This document shows positions 1-5,797 of a stretch of DNA of 7,719 bases, one piece after another. This DNA comes from Candidatus Omnitrophota bacterium (GTDB lineage Bacteria; Omnitrophota; Gorgyraeia; Gorgyraeales; Gorgyraeaceae): NCBI GenBank assembly GCA_018817035.1, contig JAHIUV010000063.1, positions 1 through 7,719 of the forward strand, in the 5' to 3' direction. Position numbers and translations under genes: made by a program. The notes under the pieces are model-generated. The model saw nothing but the letters and a program-made list of their open reading frames with translations, did not search any database and was not told the origin of the DNA. Within the stretch, counting starts at the first letter, position 1, and the number at the start of each line of letters is the position of its first letter.

Positions 1-579
1 CAGGGCACTCTTTATCCGGATGTCATCGAAAGTGTCTCCGCTAAAGGCGGCCCGTCAGTGACCATAAAGACGCACCACAATGTCGGAGCGCTCCCTAAAA
101 AAATGCAATTCAAGCTTATAGAACCATTAAAGGATTTATTTAAAGATGAAGTAAGGAGGCTCGGAAAAGAACTGGGCTTAAACGATAAGCTTGTCTACCG
201 GCAGCCGTTTCCAGGTCCAGGACTTGCGGTAAGGATACTCGGCGATATAACCAAAGAGCACCTGGACATCTTGCGCGAGGCTGACGCGATTGTGCAGGAG
301 GAAATGGAAAAATATGACGGGTATAAGGATATATGGCAGTCTTTCGCGGTGCTTTTGCCTGTCAAGAGCGTAGGTGTAATGGGAGACGAGAGGACTTACG
401 AGAGCACTGTTGTTTTAAGGGTCGTAACTAGCCAGGACGCGATGACAGCTGATTGGGCAAAACTTCCTTATGATATGCTGGGCAGGATCTCCAATCGTGT
501 TATAAATGAGGTAAAAGGAGTGAACCACGTAGTATACGATATCAGTTCTAAACCCCCGTCGACAATAGAGTGGGAGTAA
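1..579 (+). CDS. guaA: GMP synthase (glutamine-hydrolysing), C-terminal part; 5' end outside window
   Basis: GuaA converts XMP to GMP with ATP and glutamine in the cytoplasm, the last step of guanine nucleotide synthesis. The reading frame is open from base 1, so this is the C-terminal 192 residues of a protein usually a little over 500 residues long. The first codons read QGTLYPDVIES, followed by KGGP and then IKTHHNVG, which is the end of the ATP-pyrophosphatase domain. The rest is the GuaA C-terminal dimerisation domain, with FPGPGLAVRILG and the typical ending KPPSTIEWE before a TAA stop. A GTG at 58 is inside the gene and is not its start. The amidotransferase domain and upstream neighbours cannot be seen. 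The gene converges on lpxB across a repeat-filled gap. Identification is by recalled family motifs and is very secure. Confidence 0.97.
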   Translation, partial: QGTLYPDVIESVSAKGGPSVTIKTHHNVGALPKKMQFKLIEPLKDLFKDEVRRLGKELGLNDKLVYRQPFPGPGLAVRILGDITKEHLDILREADAIVQEEMEKYDGYKDIWQSFAVLLPVKSVGVMGDERTYESTVVLRVVTSQDAMTADWAKLPYDMLGRISNRVINEVKGVNHVVYDISSKPPSTIEWE

Positions 580-604
580 GCTTGGAATTTTAGTTCTCGA
601 CTCC

Positions 605-622
605 GTCCCGATACTTCGGGAC
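605..622. repeat. Hairpin unit, copy 1 of the composite repeat
   Basis: A 7-bp stem (GTCCCGA at 605-611 with TCGGGAC at 616-622) encloses a 4-base TACT loop. Reverse-complemented, the unit matches 662-679 at 17 of 18 bases, so the two units are both hairpins and inverted copies. A run of five T's (638-642) follows 15 bases later, too far for a typical intrinsic terminator. Confidence 0.75.
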
Positions 623-661
623 TTCGCTCGAACAATATTTTTAAGACAAAGTCCTGAGCTT

Positions 662-679
662 GTCCCGAAGTATCGGGAT
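662..679. repeat. Hairpin unit, copy 2 of the composite repeat (inverted relative to copy 1)
   Basis: The stem is GTCCCGA (662-668) with TCGGGA (673-678), with an AGTA loop. It is the reverse complement of 605-622 apart from the last base. It interrupts what looks like a REP-type sequence (GTCCTGAGCTTG before it, GTCGAAGGAC after it at 683-692), as if one repeat had inserted into or fused with another. Confidence 0.7.
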
Positions 680-753
680 ATAGTCGAAGGACAATATTCT
701 TCGAGCGAGCCTGTGGCGAGTCGAGAAGATGAACAGGAACAAAACTCTGTTTT

Positions 754-1890
754 CTATTGCAGGAATTTTTGGATCAGGTGGGCAGCTCGGTCAGTAGCGC
801 CTTTTTCCCCGAGTTTTTCTTTTATTTTCCTAAGGGCTTCTTTTATTTCTTCCCGTGTTTTTTTATCCTTTAATATTTTTAATGATTCCGCGGCTATATT
901 GGAGGCGTTTGCCCGGAACTGCACTAATTCAGGGACTACCCGTTTTTTTGCCACGACATTAACTAATCCTATATCAGGGATCTTGATCATATTCCTCGCG
1001 AGTAACCATGTGATGAAGGATGTCCTGTAGATAATGACCATAGGTTTTTGCATTATGGCTGTTTCAAGCGTAGCGCTGCCGGAAGAGACTATGACAAGAT
1101 CCGCTATATCCATGATCTCGTAAGACCTGTTCTCCAGAGAATGCGGTTTTATCGTCGAGGAACTAACTGCCCTGTTATAAACGTCCCTGCCCAGTTCTTT
1201 ACGCCGCGACAGGATAAATTCAACGTCAGGCATCTCTTTTTTTATCTTTTCGCAGGCTTTTAGCATTGCCGGAAGGTGGCACCTGATTTCTTTTTCGCGT
1301 GATCCGGGCAAGAGCGCGATTTTTACGGAACCGTGCCTGAGATGCAGGTGTTTTATGGTCTCCTCTTTTTTCCATTCAGGTCTTACTATGTCCAGGAATG
1401 GATGTCCTACAAAGCTTACCTTTACCCCCGCTTCTTTATAGAGATCTTCTTCAAAGCCGAATATCACGATCATCTTATCGACGCATTTTTTTATTTCCCC
1501 TATCCTGTGCTGTCCCCATGCCCATATCTGCGGGCTTATATAATATATAACAGGTATATTTTTTTCTTTGACGTATCTCGCGAAACGCAGGTTAAATCCG
1601 GGATAGTCGATCAGTATTACAGCGTCAGGTCTCCTGACGTCGAGCAGGATAAGGAGTTTTTCAAGTATTTTTTTAAAAGTAGCCAGGTGTTTCACTACCT
1701 CTATAAATCCCACCACAGCCAGTTCCACTATGTCATAGATGATATCAACGCCTTCTTCCTGCATTAATTTTCCGCCCAGACCGAAGAATTCCAAATGTGG
1801 ATTTATTGCTTTTAATGATCTTACTAGACGCGCCGCGTGCAGGTCGCCGGATGTTTCCCCGGCGATGATCAGGATCTTTTTTTTCTTCAT
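754..1890 (-). CDS. lpxB: Lipid-A-disaccharide synthase
   Basis: LpxB is an inner-membrane-associated glycosyltransferase (family GT19) that joins UDP-2,3-diacylglucosamine to lipid X to form lipid A disaccharide phosphate. The protein has 378 residues, the usual family length of about 380. Visible family blocks are AGETSGD at 10-16, LIDYPGFN at 93-100 with D95 at the place of the essential Asp of the E. coli enzyme, YYISPQIWAWGQ at 116-127, VGHPFLD at 161-167, LLPGSREKEI at 193-202, and VSSGSATLE at 268-276 for UDP-sugar binding near the C-terminus. The ATG at 1888-1890 overlaps the stop codon of the upstream oxidoreductase gene in an ATGA, and there is no clear Shine-Dalgarno sequence, so translation is probably coupled. 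The stop is TAG at 754-756. It implies a lipid A-containing outer membrane. Confidence 0.97.
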   Translation of the reverse strand: MKKKKILIIAGETSGDLHAARLVRSLKAINPHLEFFGLGGKLMQEEGVDIIYDIVELAVVGFIEVVKHLATFKKILEKLLILLDVRRPDAVILIDYPGFNLRFARYVKEKNIPVIYYISPQIWAWGQHRIGEIKKCVDKMIVIFGFEEDLYKEAGVKVSFVGHPFLDIVRPEWKKEETIKHLHLRHGSVKIALLPGSREKEIRCHLPAMLKACEKIKKEMPDVEFILSRRKELGRDVYNRAVSSSTIKPHSLENRSYEIMDIADLVIVSSGSATLETAIMQKPMVIIYRTSFITWLLARNMIKIPDIGLVNVVAKKRVVPELVQFRANASNIAAESLKILKDKKTREEIKEALRKIKEKLGEKGATDRAAHLIQKFLQ

Positions 1891-2804
1891 AGGGCCATTT
1901 TCTTTATTATTTTATGCGCTACAGCGAGCGCGTTGTATGCTTCTACTCCGGACACGACCGGCCTTTTTTTATTGATGACGCAGTCTATGAACGATGACAG
2001 TTCTTTTTGCAAGGGCTGTTCTTTTTTTATGTCTATCTTTTGGGAGACTATCTTGTTCTTTATTTTGCGGGAGATAATAGCTTCTTGTTTTACATAATCA
2101 ATGGATATGTAGCAGTCGTCCTGGAAGATGCGGATCTTCCTGAGGGAATCGCTGGTAACACGGCTTGCGGTCAGGTCGCAGATGGTGCCGTTTTTGAACC
2201 TTATACGCGCGTTAGCGATATCTTCATACCGGGTAAGGATCTTTACGCCTATAGCCTGTATGTCCCGTACCTTTGATTTTATGAGCCCAAGCACGATGTC
2301 GATATCATGTATCATCAGGTCCAGCACTACTCCTACGTCTTTTACGCGCGGAGTAAATGGGCCCAGCCTGTGGACCTCTATGAATTTTGGCTTTGAGGAA
2401 AGTTTTTCTATTGCCTGTATCGCTGAATTAAAGCGCTCGACGTGCCCGACCTGCATTATCAGACGTTTTTTCGCGGCGAGTTTTATAAGCTGACGCGCCT
2501 CTTTTTCGGTTCTTGTGATGGGTTTTTCTATGAGTACGTGCACGCCGTTTTCAAGGAACGCGCGCGCTATTTTATAGTGCAGGTATGTAGGAGTTACGAT
2601 GCTTACCGCGTCCAGGTTTTTTTGAAAAAGCTCTTTATAGTCCGTACACCAAGGCTTATTCAAGGCTGAAGCTATGGTTTTAGCCTGTTTCTTATCGCTG
2701 TCGCACAGGGCCGCTACTTCCACATTTTTTAGTTCGGAATATATCCTGGCGTGGAGAGATCCAAGCCTTCCCAGCCCGACTACACCGATCCGCACTTTTT
2801 TCAT
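1887..2804 (-). CDS. Gfo/Idh/MocA-family NAD(P)-dependent oxidoreductase, probably nucleotide-sugar acting, coupled to lpxB
   Basis: This is a 305-residue two-domain dehydrogenase of the usual length for the family. The N-terminal Rossmann fold shows GVVGLGRLG (7-15, the GxGxxG motif), then TPTYLH (71-76) and the family's EKP (93-95, with the usual catalytic Lys at 94). The C-terminal alpha/beta domain contains LDLMIHDID (161-169), where D162 and H166 match the conserved Asp/His substrate-site motif. The substrate cannot be read from the sequence. Because the gene overlaps lpxB by 4 nt, I infer a role in lipid A or nucleotide-sugar chemistry. GnnA, a family member that oxidises UDP-GlcNAc at C3, is a specific candidate, but its aminotransferase partner GnnB is not in the window. 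The ATG at 2802-2804 is chosen because homology starts there (MKKVRIGVVG); an in-frame ATG at 2865-2867 would add 21 non-homologous residues and lies upstream of the promoter. Confidence 0.9.
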   Translation of the reverse strand: MKKVRIGVVGLGRLGSLHARIYSELKNVEVAALCDSDKKQAKTIASALNKPWCTDYKELFQKNLDAVSIVTPTYLHYKIARAFLENGVHVLIEKPITRTEKEARQLIKLAAKKRLIMQVGHVERFNSAIQAIEKLSSKPKFIEVHRLGPFTPRVKDVGVVLDLMIHDIDIVLGLIKSKVRDIQAIGVKILTRYEDIANARIRFKNGTICDLTASRVTSDSLRKIRIFQDDCYISIDYVKQEAIISRKIKNKIVSQKIDIKKEQPLQKELSSFIDCVINKKRPVVSGVEAYNALAVAHKIIKKMAL

Positions 2805-2811
2805 ATCTACA

Positions 2812-2840
2812 ATAATAACAAAGCCCTCGACAAAAGTCAA
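2812..2840 (-). promoter_or_regulatory. Sigma-70-type promoter for the oxidoreductase-lpxB operon, probably giving a leaderless mRNA
   Basis: On the minus strand, TTGACT (2840-2835) and TATTAT (2817-2812) are each one base from consensus and are separated by exactly 17 bases. A TG one base upstream of the -10 (2820-2819) makes an extended -10. The start of transcription is expected about 7 bases downstream, at roughly 2804-2806, which is on or next to the ATG at 2804. No Shine-Dalgarno sequence lies close before that ATG, consistent with a leaderless transcript. Promoter strength and start point are inferred. Confidence 0.65.
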
Positions 2841-2865
2841 TGCGCGTGATAATATAAGTGAGGTC

Positions 2866-2924
2866 ATCCCGCACCTTTTAATATTTATGTATCACTTATA
2901 TATAATACATAAAAGGTGCGGGAT
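2866..2924. repeat. Perfect 14-bp inverted repeat in the divergent lpxB-operon/msbA control region
   Basis: ATCCCGCACCTTTT at 2866-2879 is repeated exactly in reverse complement at 2911-2924, and the pair extends by one more base (A2880/T2910). The very AT-rich spacer holds the TATAAT of the msbA promoter. The arms are centred about 45 bp apart. The left arm touches the predicted -35 and the right arm covers the predicted start of transcription. This placement suits a pair of regulator binding sites. A terminator is less likely because no U-tract follows directly. A remnant of a small transposable repeat is also possible. Confidence 0.7.
2878..2906 (+). promoter_or_regulatory. Predicted promoter for the MsbA-like gene
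   Basis: A perfect TATAAT at 2901-2906 has TTAATA (4 of 6 matches to the -35 consensus) at 2878-2883, 17 bases upstream. The start of transcription is expected near 2912-2914, giving a leader of about 43 nt before the ATG at 2956. The surroundings are very AT-rich, so other -10 choices exist and the -35 is weak, which is common for a regulated promoter. The element lies inside the 14-bp inverted repeat. Confidence 0.5.
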
Positions 2925-2955
2925 TAAAGATTTTTGTAAGTCATGTCTTCATTTT

Positions 2956-4779
2956 ATGAAAGATTATCTGCGTTTTTTAAAATTCCTCAAACCGCATCTT
3001 TGGATATTAGCATTGGCTATTATATGCATGGTTCTGTCTTCCGCTATGGGAGGAGCGTCCCTGGGTATGATAATACCTGTAGTGGACAATATCCTTGCCG
3101 GTAAGACCATTGATATATCCTCATCTCATACCATTCCGGAATTTTTGGTCTCTTTTATAGATAAAATAAATGCTGTTCCAAAGGTACAGTTATTAAATTG
3201 GCTTATAATTATAATAGCATTGATATTCCTGATAAAAGAACTGTTCTTGTTCTTTCAGACGTATTTCATGGCAAAGCTCGGACAATCGGTCCTGAGAGAC
3301 GTCAGGATAGTGATATATAAAAAACTACTTGAGCTCTCCAACGATTTTTATGCCAATACAAAAATAGGGGAACTGGTATCCAGGATCACCTTTGATGTAG
3401 GGATCATAGTAAACTCTATAACGCAGGGGCTTACTGACCTGCTGCTCCAGCCAATACAGCTGGTGGTGTATTTAGCGATACTGATCTCGATAAAGGTTTA
3501 CTTTTCCATATCATGGACTCTGGTATTAGTCACGGTAGCCATTTTTCCTGTCATGGCGTATCCGGTGGTAAAAATAGGAAAAAAACTCAGGCAAATCTCT
3601 ACTAATACGCAGGAAAGCATGTCTGATATCAATTCCTCTTTGTTTGAGACTATATATGGCATAGGAATAGTAAAATCATTCGGCGCGGAAAAGTATCAGA
3701 CAGCCAAGTTTCGTATATATAATAACAGGTATTTCAAAATGCTGATGAAATCAGTAAAGCGCATAGCCCTCATAAGTCCTGTCGGAGAACTGGTAGGCGT
3801 GTTATGTATGGCAATAGTGCTGTGGTTCGGCGGCAAAGAAGTGGTGCAAGGGAGGTTGAGCGCGGGCGCGTTCGTGGCTTTTTTAGCGGCACTTCTGTCT
3901 CTTATAAAACCATTTAAGACATTGAGCAGGCTTTACGGTATTAATCTTCAGGCTGTCGCTGCCATAACAAGGGTATACAAGATACTGGACGAGGAACCTT
4001 CGGTAAAAGACGCGCCCGGAGCTACAGAGCTTCGGTCATTTAAAGATAAGATAGAGTTCAAAGACGTTGGTTTTTCTTATACTAAAGATTCGCCGGTGTT
4101 GAAAAATATTAATATAAAACTTTCAAAAGGCGATGTATTGGCGATAGTCGGCCTTAGCGGAGCCGGAAAGAGCACGCTTGTCAGCCTTCTCCCGAGATTT
4201 TATAACACTGACAAAGGCAGCATATTGATAGATGGCAGAGACATTAAAGACTTTAGCCTGGATTCTCTGCGCGCTCATATAGGGATCGTTACTCAGGAGA
4301 CCATACTTTTCAATGACACTATTCGGAATAATATTGCTTTTGGTAAAACAGATATTGATATGGATAAGGTTATAGCGGCCGCAAAGGCGGCAAACGCGCA
4401 TAGCTTTATCATGAAAATGCCAAAAGGTTATGAGACATCTATAGGTGACAGGGGAATACGTATCTCAGGTGGAGAAAAACAGCGCTTAGCTATAGCAAGA
4501 GCTCTTTTTAAGGATCCTCCTATACTTATCCTTGATGAGGCTACCAGTCAGCTGGATAGTGAATCTGAGCGGCTTGTTCAAGAGGCTATAGACAGGCTTA
4601 TGGCCAATAGAACAGTTTTTGTCATAGCGCATAGGCTCTCTACAGTGGAACATGCTGACAGTATAGCGGTTATCGAAGGCAGAAAAATATTGGAATCAGG
4701 CACGCATAAGGAATTATTGCAGCATGCCGGAATTTACAAGCGCTTATACGAGATGCAATTTAAGCCTGCCCGCGGTTAA
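2956..4779 (+). CDS. msbA: MsbA-like ABC exporter (lipid A/lipid flippase), fused membrane and ATPase domains
   Basis: MsbA flips lipid A-core from the inner to the outer face of the inner membrane using ATP. This 607-residue half-transporter (E. coli MsbA has 582) has hydrophobic segments near 14-44, 80-103, 160-178, 185-207, 272-295 and 303-320. An ATPase domain follows: A-loop Tyr in FSYT (about 375), Walker A GLSGAGKST (399-407), Q-loop TQE (Q447), signature ISGGEKQ (503-509), Walker B LILDE (524-528), and H-loop AHR (H559). The C-terminus closely resembles E. coli MsbA. The D-loop reads SQLD where SALD is usual. The ATG at 2956 is preferred because the MsbA-like sequence begins there (MKDYLRFLKF); the frame stays open upstream, but that extension crosses the promoter and inverted repeat and looks non-coding. 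No Shine-Dalgarno sequence is visible. Family is certain. Export of lipid A rather than another lipid or a drug is inferred from the divergent lpxB operon. Confidence 0.9.
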   Translation: MKDYLRFLKFLKPHLWILALAIICMVLSSAMGGASLGMIIPVVDNILAGKTIDISSSHTIPEFLVSFIDKINAVPKVQLLNWLIIIIALIFLIKELFLFFQTYFMAKLGQSVLRDVRIVIYKKLLELSNDFYANTKIGELVSRITFDVGIIVNSITQGLTDLLLQPIQLVVYLAILISIKVYFSISWTLVLVTVAIFPVMAYPVVKIGKKLRQISTNTQESMSDINSSLFETIYGIGIVKSFGAEKYQTAKFRIYNNRYFKMLMKSVKRIALISPVGELVGVLCMAIVLWFGGKEVVQGRLSAGAFVAFLAALLSLIKPFKTLSRLYGINLQAVAAITRVYKILDEEPSVKDAPGATELRSFKDKIEFKDVGFSYTKDSPVLKNINIKLSKGDVLAIVGLSGAGKSTLVSLLPRFYNTDKGSILIDGRDIKDFSLDSLRAHIGIVTQETILFNDTIRNNIAFGKTDIDMDKVIAAAKAANAHSFIMKMPKGYETSIGDRGIRISGGEKQRLAIARALFKDPPILILDEATSQLDSESERLVQEAIDRLMANRTVFVIAHRLSTVEHADSIAVIEGRKILESGTHKELLQHAGIYKRLYEMQFKPARG

Positions 4780-4819
4780 TTTAAGCAGTAGATTGTAATC
4801 GTAAGTGCGAAAAAAGGAC

Positions 4820-4847
4820 TTGCAAAAGAGAGGTTTTATGATATAAT
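4820..4847 (+). promoter_or_regulatory. Extended -10 promoter of the rpsB-tsf-pyrH-frr operon
   Basis: The perfect TATAAT at 4842-4847 is preceded by TGA (4839-4841), giving a full extended -10. TTGCAA at 4820-4825 (4 of 6 matches to TTGACA) lies 16 bases upstream as a -35. Transcription should start near 4854, leaving a leader of about 54 nt before the GTG of rpsB. This is the strongest-looking promoter on the + strand, fitting a highly expressed ribosomal operon. Confidence 0.7.
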
Positions 4848-4882
4848 AAAACACTTGTGATTTTAAGGACATAGTGTGTTGC

Positions 4883-4903
4883 AATCGTTACGATTAGAGG
4901 AGG
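4883..4903 (+). promoter_or_regulatory. rpsB leader: small hairpin next to a strong Shine-Dalgarno sequence
   Basis: AATCG (4883-4887) and CGATT (4891-4895) form a 5-bp stem with a TTA loop, directly followed by the purine-rich AGAGGAGG (4896-4903). This ribosome binding site lies 4 nt before the GTG at 4908 and supports that non-ATG start. In E. coli, S2 represses its own operon through its leader; a hairpin touching the ribosome binding site could serve that purpose here, but the stem is short and the role is inferred. Confidence 0.5.
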
Positions 4904-4907
4904 CAAA

Positions 4908-5768
4908 GTGGATACAGAATTGATCAAACAATTGTTAGAAGCAGGATCTCATTTTGGGCATAACAGGGCGCGTTGGAACCCTAAAATGAAGCGTTTTATC
5001 TTTGGTGAGCGCTCAAAGATCTATATTATAGATCTTGAAAAGACAGTCGAATTTATTAATAAGGCCAAAGAGTTCTTAAAAAATGTGGCTGCCAAAGGGG
5101 AGAAGATCCTTTTTGTCGGTACCAAGAAGCAGGCGCAGGATGTGGTATACGCCGCTGCTAAGCGTTCAGACATGTGTTTTGTCAAAGACAGATGGCTGGG
5201 TGGCACCTTGACGAATTTTAAGACAATAAAGAATAGCATAAGGCGCCTCAAAGAAATAGAGACTATGGAGGCGGATGGCACTTTCGGCGCTATTACTAAA
5301 AAAGAAAAGGCCATACTCACTAAAGAAATGGAAAAACTGAGAAAAAACCTGCAGGGTATAGTGGATATGAAAAAAATGCCGGGCGCGATGTTTATAGTGG
5401 ATGCCAGAAGAGAAGGCATTGCCGTCAAGGAAGCAAAGAAACTGGGCATTCCTATAGCAGCTATCATAGATACTAATGCTGATCCTGACCTCATCGATTA
5501 CCCGATACCCGCTAACGATGACGCGATGCGTTCTATAAAGCTTATAACAGACATAGTTACGGACAGCATTATAGAGGGCAAACAGCAGTTTGACCAGTCA
5601 GAAGTCGATAAGAAATCCGCGGAAAAAGCAGAAGAGCAGGATGATGTCGAATCTTCCGAGATATCTGAAAAGCTGGTGGAGGAGATAGGCGTAGATCCAT
5701 CCAAGACTAAAGAGGAGAAAAGGGAAAAACCACCCAAGAGAAAAACTTATAAGCCAAAGACGTATTAA
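4908..5768 (+). CDS. rpsB: 30S ribosomal protein S2
   Basis: S2 binds late in small-subunit assembly, on the solvent side between head and body of the 30S subunit. The N-terminus shows the family block QLLEAGSHFGH (8-18), then RWNPKMK (22-28) and IYIIDLEKT (38-46). Later come WLGGTLTNF (96-104) and DTNADPDLIDYPIPANDD (188-205), both typical of S2. The core ends near residue 225. The remaining 60 or so residues form a charged, low-complexity tail, acidic first and ending in lysine and proline (PPKRKTYKPKTY), which makes the 286-residue protein longer than the usual 230-260. Translation starts at GTG, supported by AGAGGAGG 4 nt upstream and by the homology. It is first in the operon with tsf, pyrH and frr, with 29 nt before tsf. 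Confidence 0.97.
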   Translation: MDTELIKQLLEAGSHFGHNRARWNPKMKRFIFGERSKIYIIDLEKTVEFINKAKEFLKNVAAKGEKILFVGTKKQAQDVVYAAAKRSDMCFVKDRWLGGTLTNFKTIKNSIRRLKEIETMEADGTFGAITKKEKAILTKEMEKLRKNLQGIVDMKKMPGAMFIVDARREGIAVKEAKKLGIPIAAIIDTNADPDLIDYPIPANDDAMRSIKLITDIVTDSIIEGKQQFDQSEVDKKSAEKAEEQDDVESSEISEKLVEEIGVDPSKTKEEKREKPPKRKTYKPKTY

Positions 5769-5797
5769 GATATAAATAGAAAAGCGAGGTATGGAAA

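Larger units (their letters stand above)
594..727. repeat. Nested inverted-repeat element (MITE/REP-like) between guaA and lpxB
   Basis: This 134-bp non-coding block is bounded by 10-bp perfect inverted ends (TTCTCGACTC at 594-603 and its complement at 718-727). Inside lies a second inverted pair, 624-639 against 693-708, matching at 15 of 16 positions with a single C/C mismatch. Inside that are two hairpins that are inverted copies of each other. The whole block could form a large cruciform or a long folded RNA on either strand. It also carries GTCCTGAGCTTG and GTCGAAGGAC, which resemble scattered REP-like repeats known from many bacterial genomes. It contains no convincing gene. It sits where two genes converge, so it may help end transcription from both sides, but no tight U-tract follows a stem. 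Whether it is repeated elsewhere cannot be seen here. Confidence 0.75.

Noticed and set aside
732..753. Possible terminator stems just after the lpxB stop (AAAAC/GTTTT around 741-753, AACAG/CTGTT at 732-751)
   Set aside because: The stems are only 5 bp, AT-rich and without a proper U-tract on either strand, so they are too weak to call.
713..2669. Several long + strand reading frames opposite lpxB and the oxidoreductase gene
   Set aside because: They are antisense to clearly recognised genes, rich in Phe/Ser/Tyr as expected from reverse complements of Lys/Glu-rich coding, and none shows a family motif.
2674..2955. In-frame upstream extension of the MsbA-like gene to 2674 or to the ATG at 2887
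   Set aside because: The extension overlaps the start of the divergent oxidoreductase gene, the predicted promoter and the 14-bp inverted repeat, and its translation does not resemble MsbA. The ATG at 2887 would lie upstream of the predicted transcription start.
2943..3110. Out-of-frame short reading frame beginning at the ATG at 2943, overlapping the msbA start
   Set aside because: It has no ribosome binding site, lies almost wholly inside the msbA coding region, and its product resembles nothing I recognise. A leader-peptide role cannot be supported.
4757..4786. Direct repeat AATTTAAGC at 4757-4765 and 4778-4786 at the msbA stop
   Set aside because: It is a 9-bp AT-rich match partly in coding sequence with no associated structure; probably chance. 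No clear terminator for msbA was seen in this gap.
5016..5036. AGATCTATA...TAGATCT palindrome early in rpsB
   Set aside because: It lies in the codons for the conserved IYIIDLE block of S2 and is explained by coding; no sign of a regulatory role.
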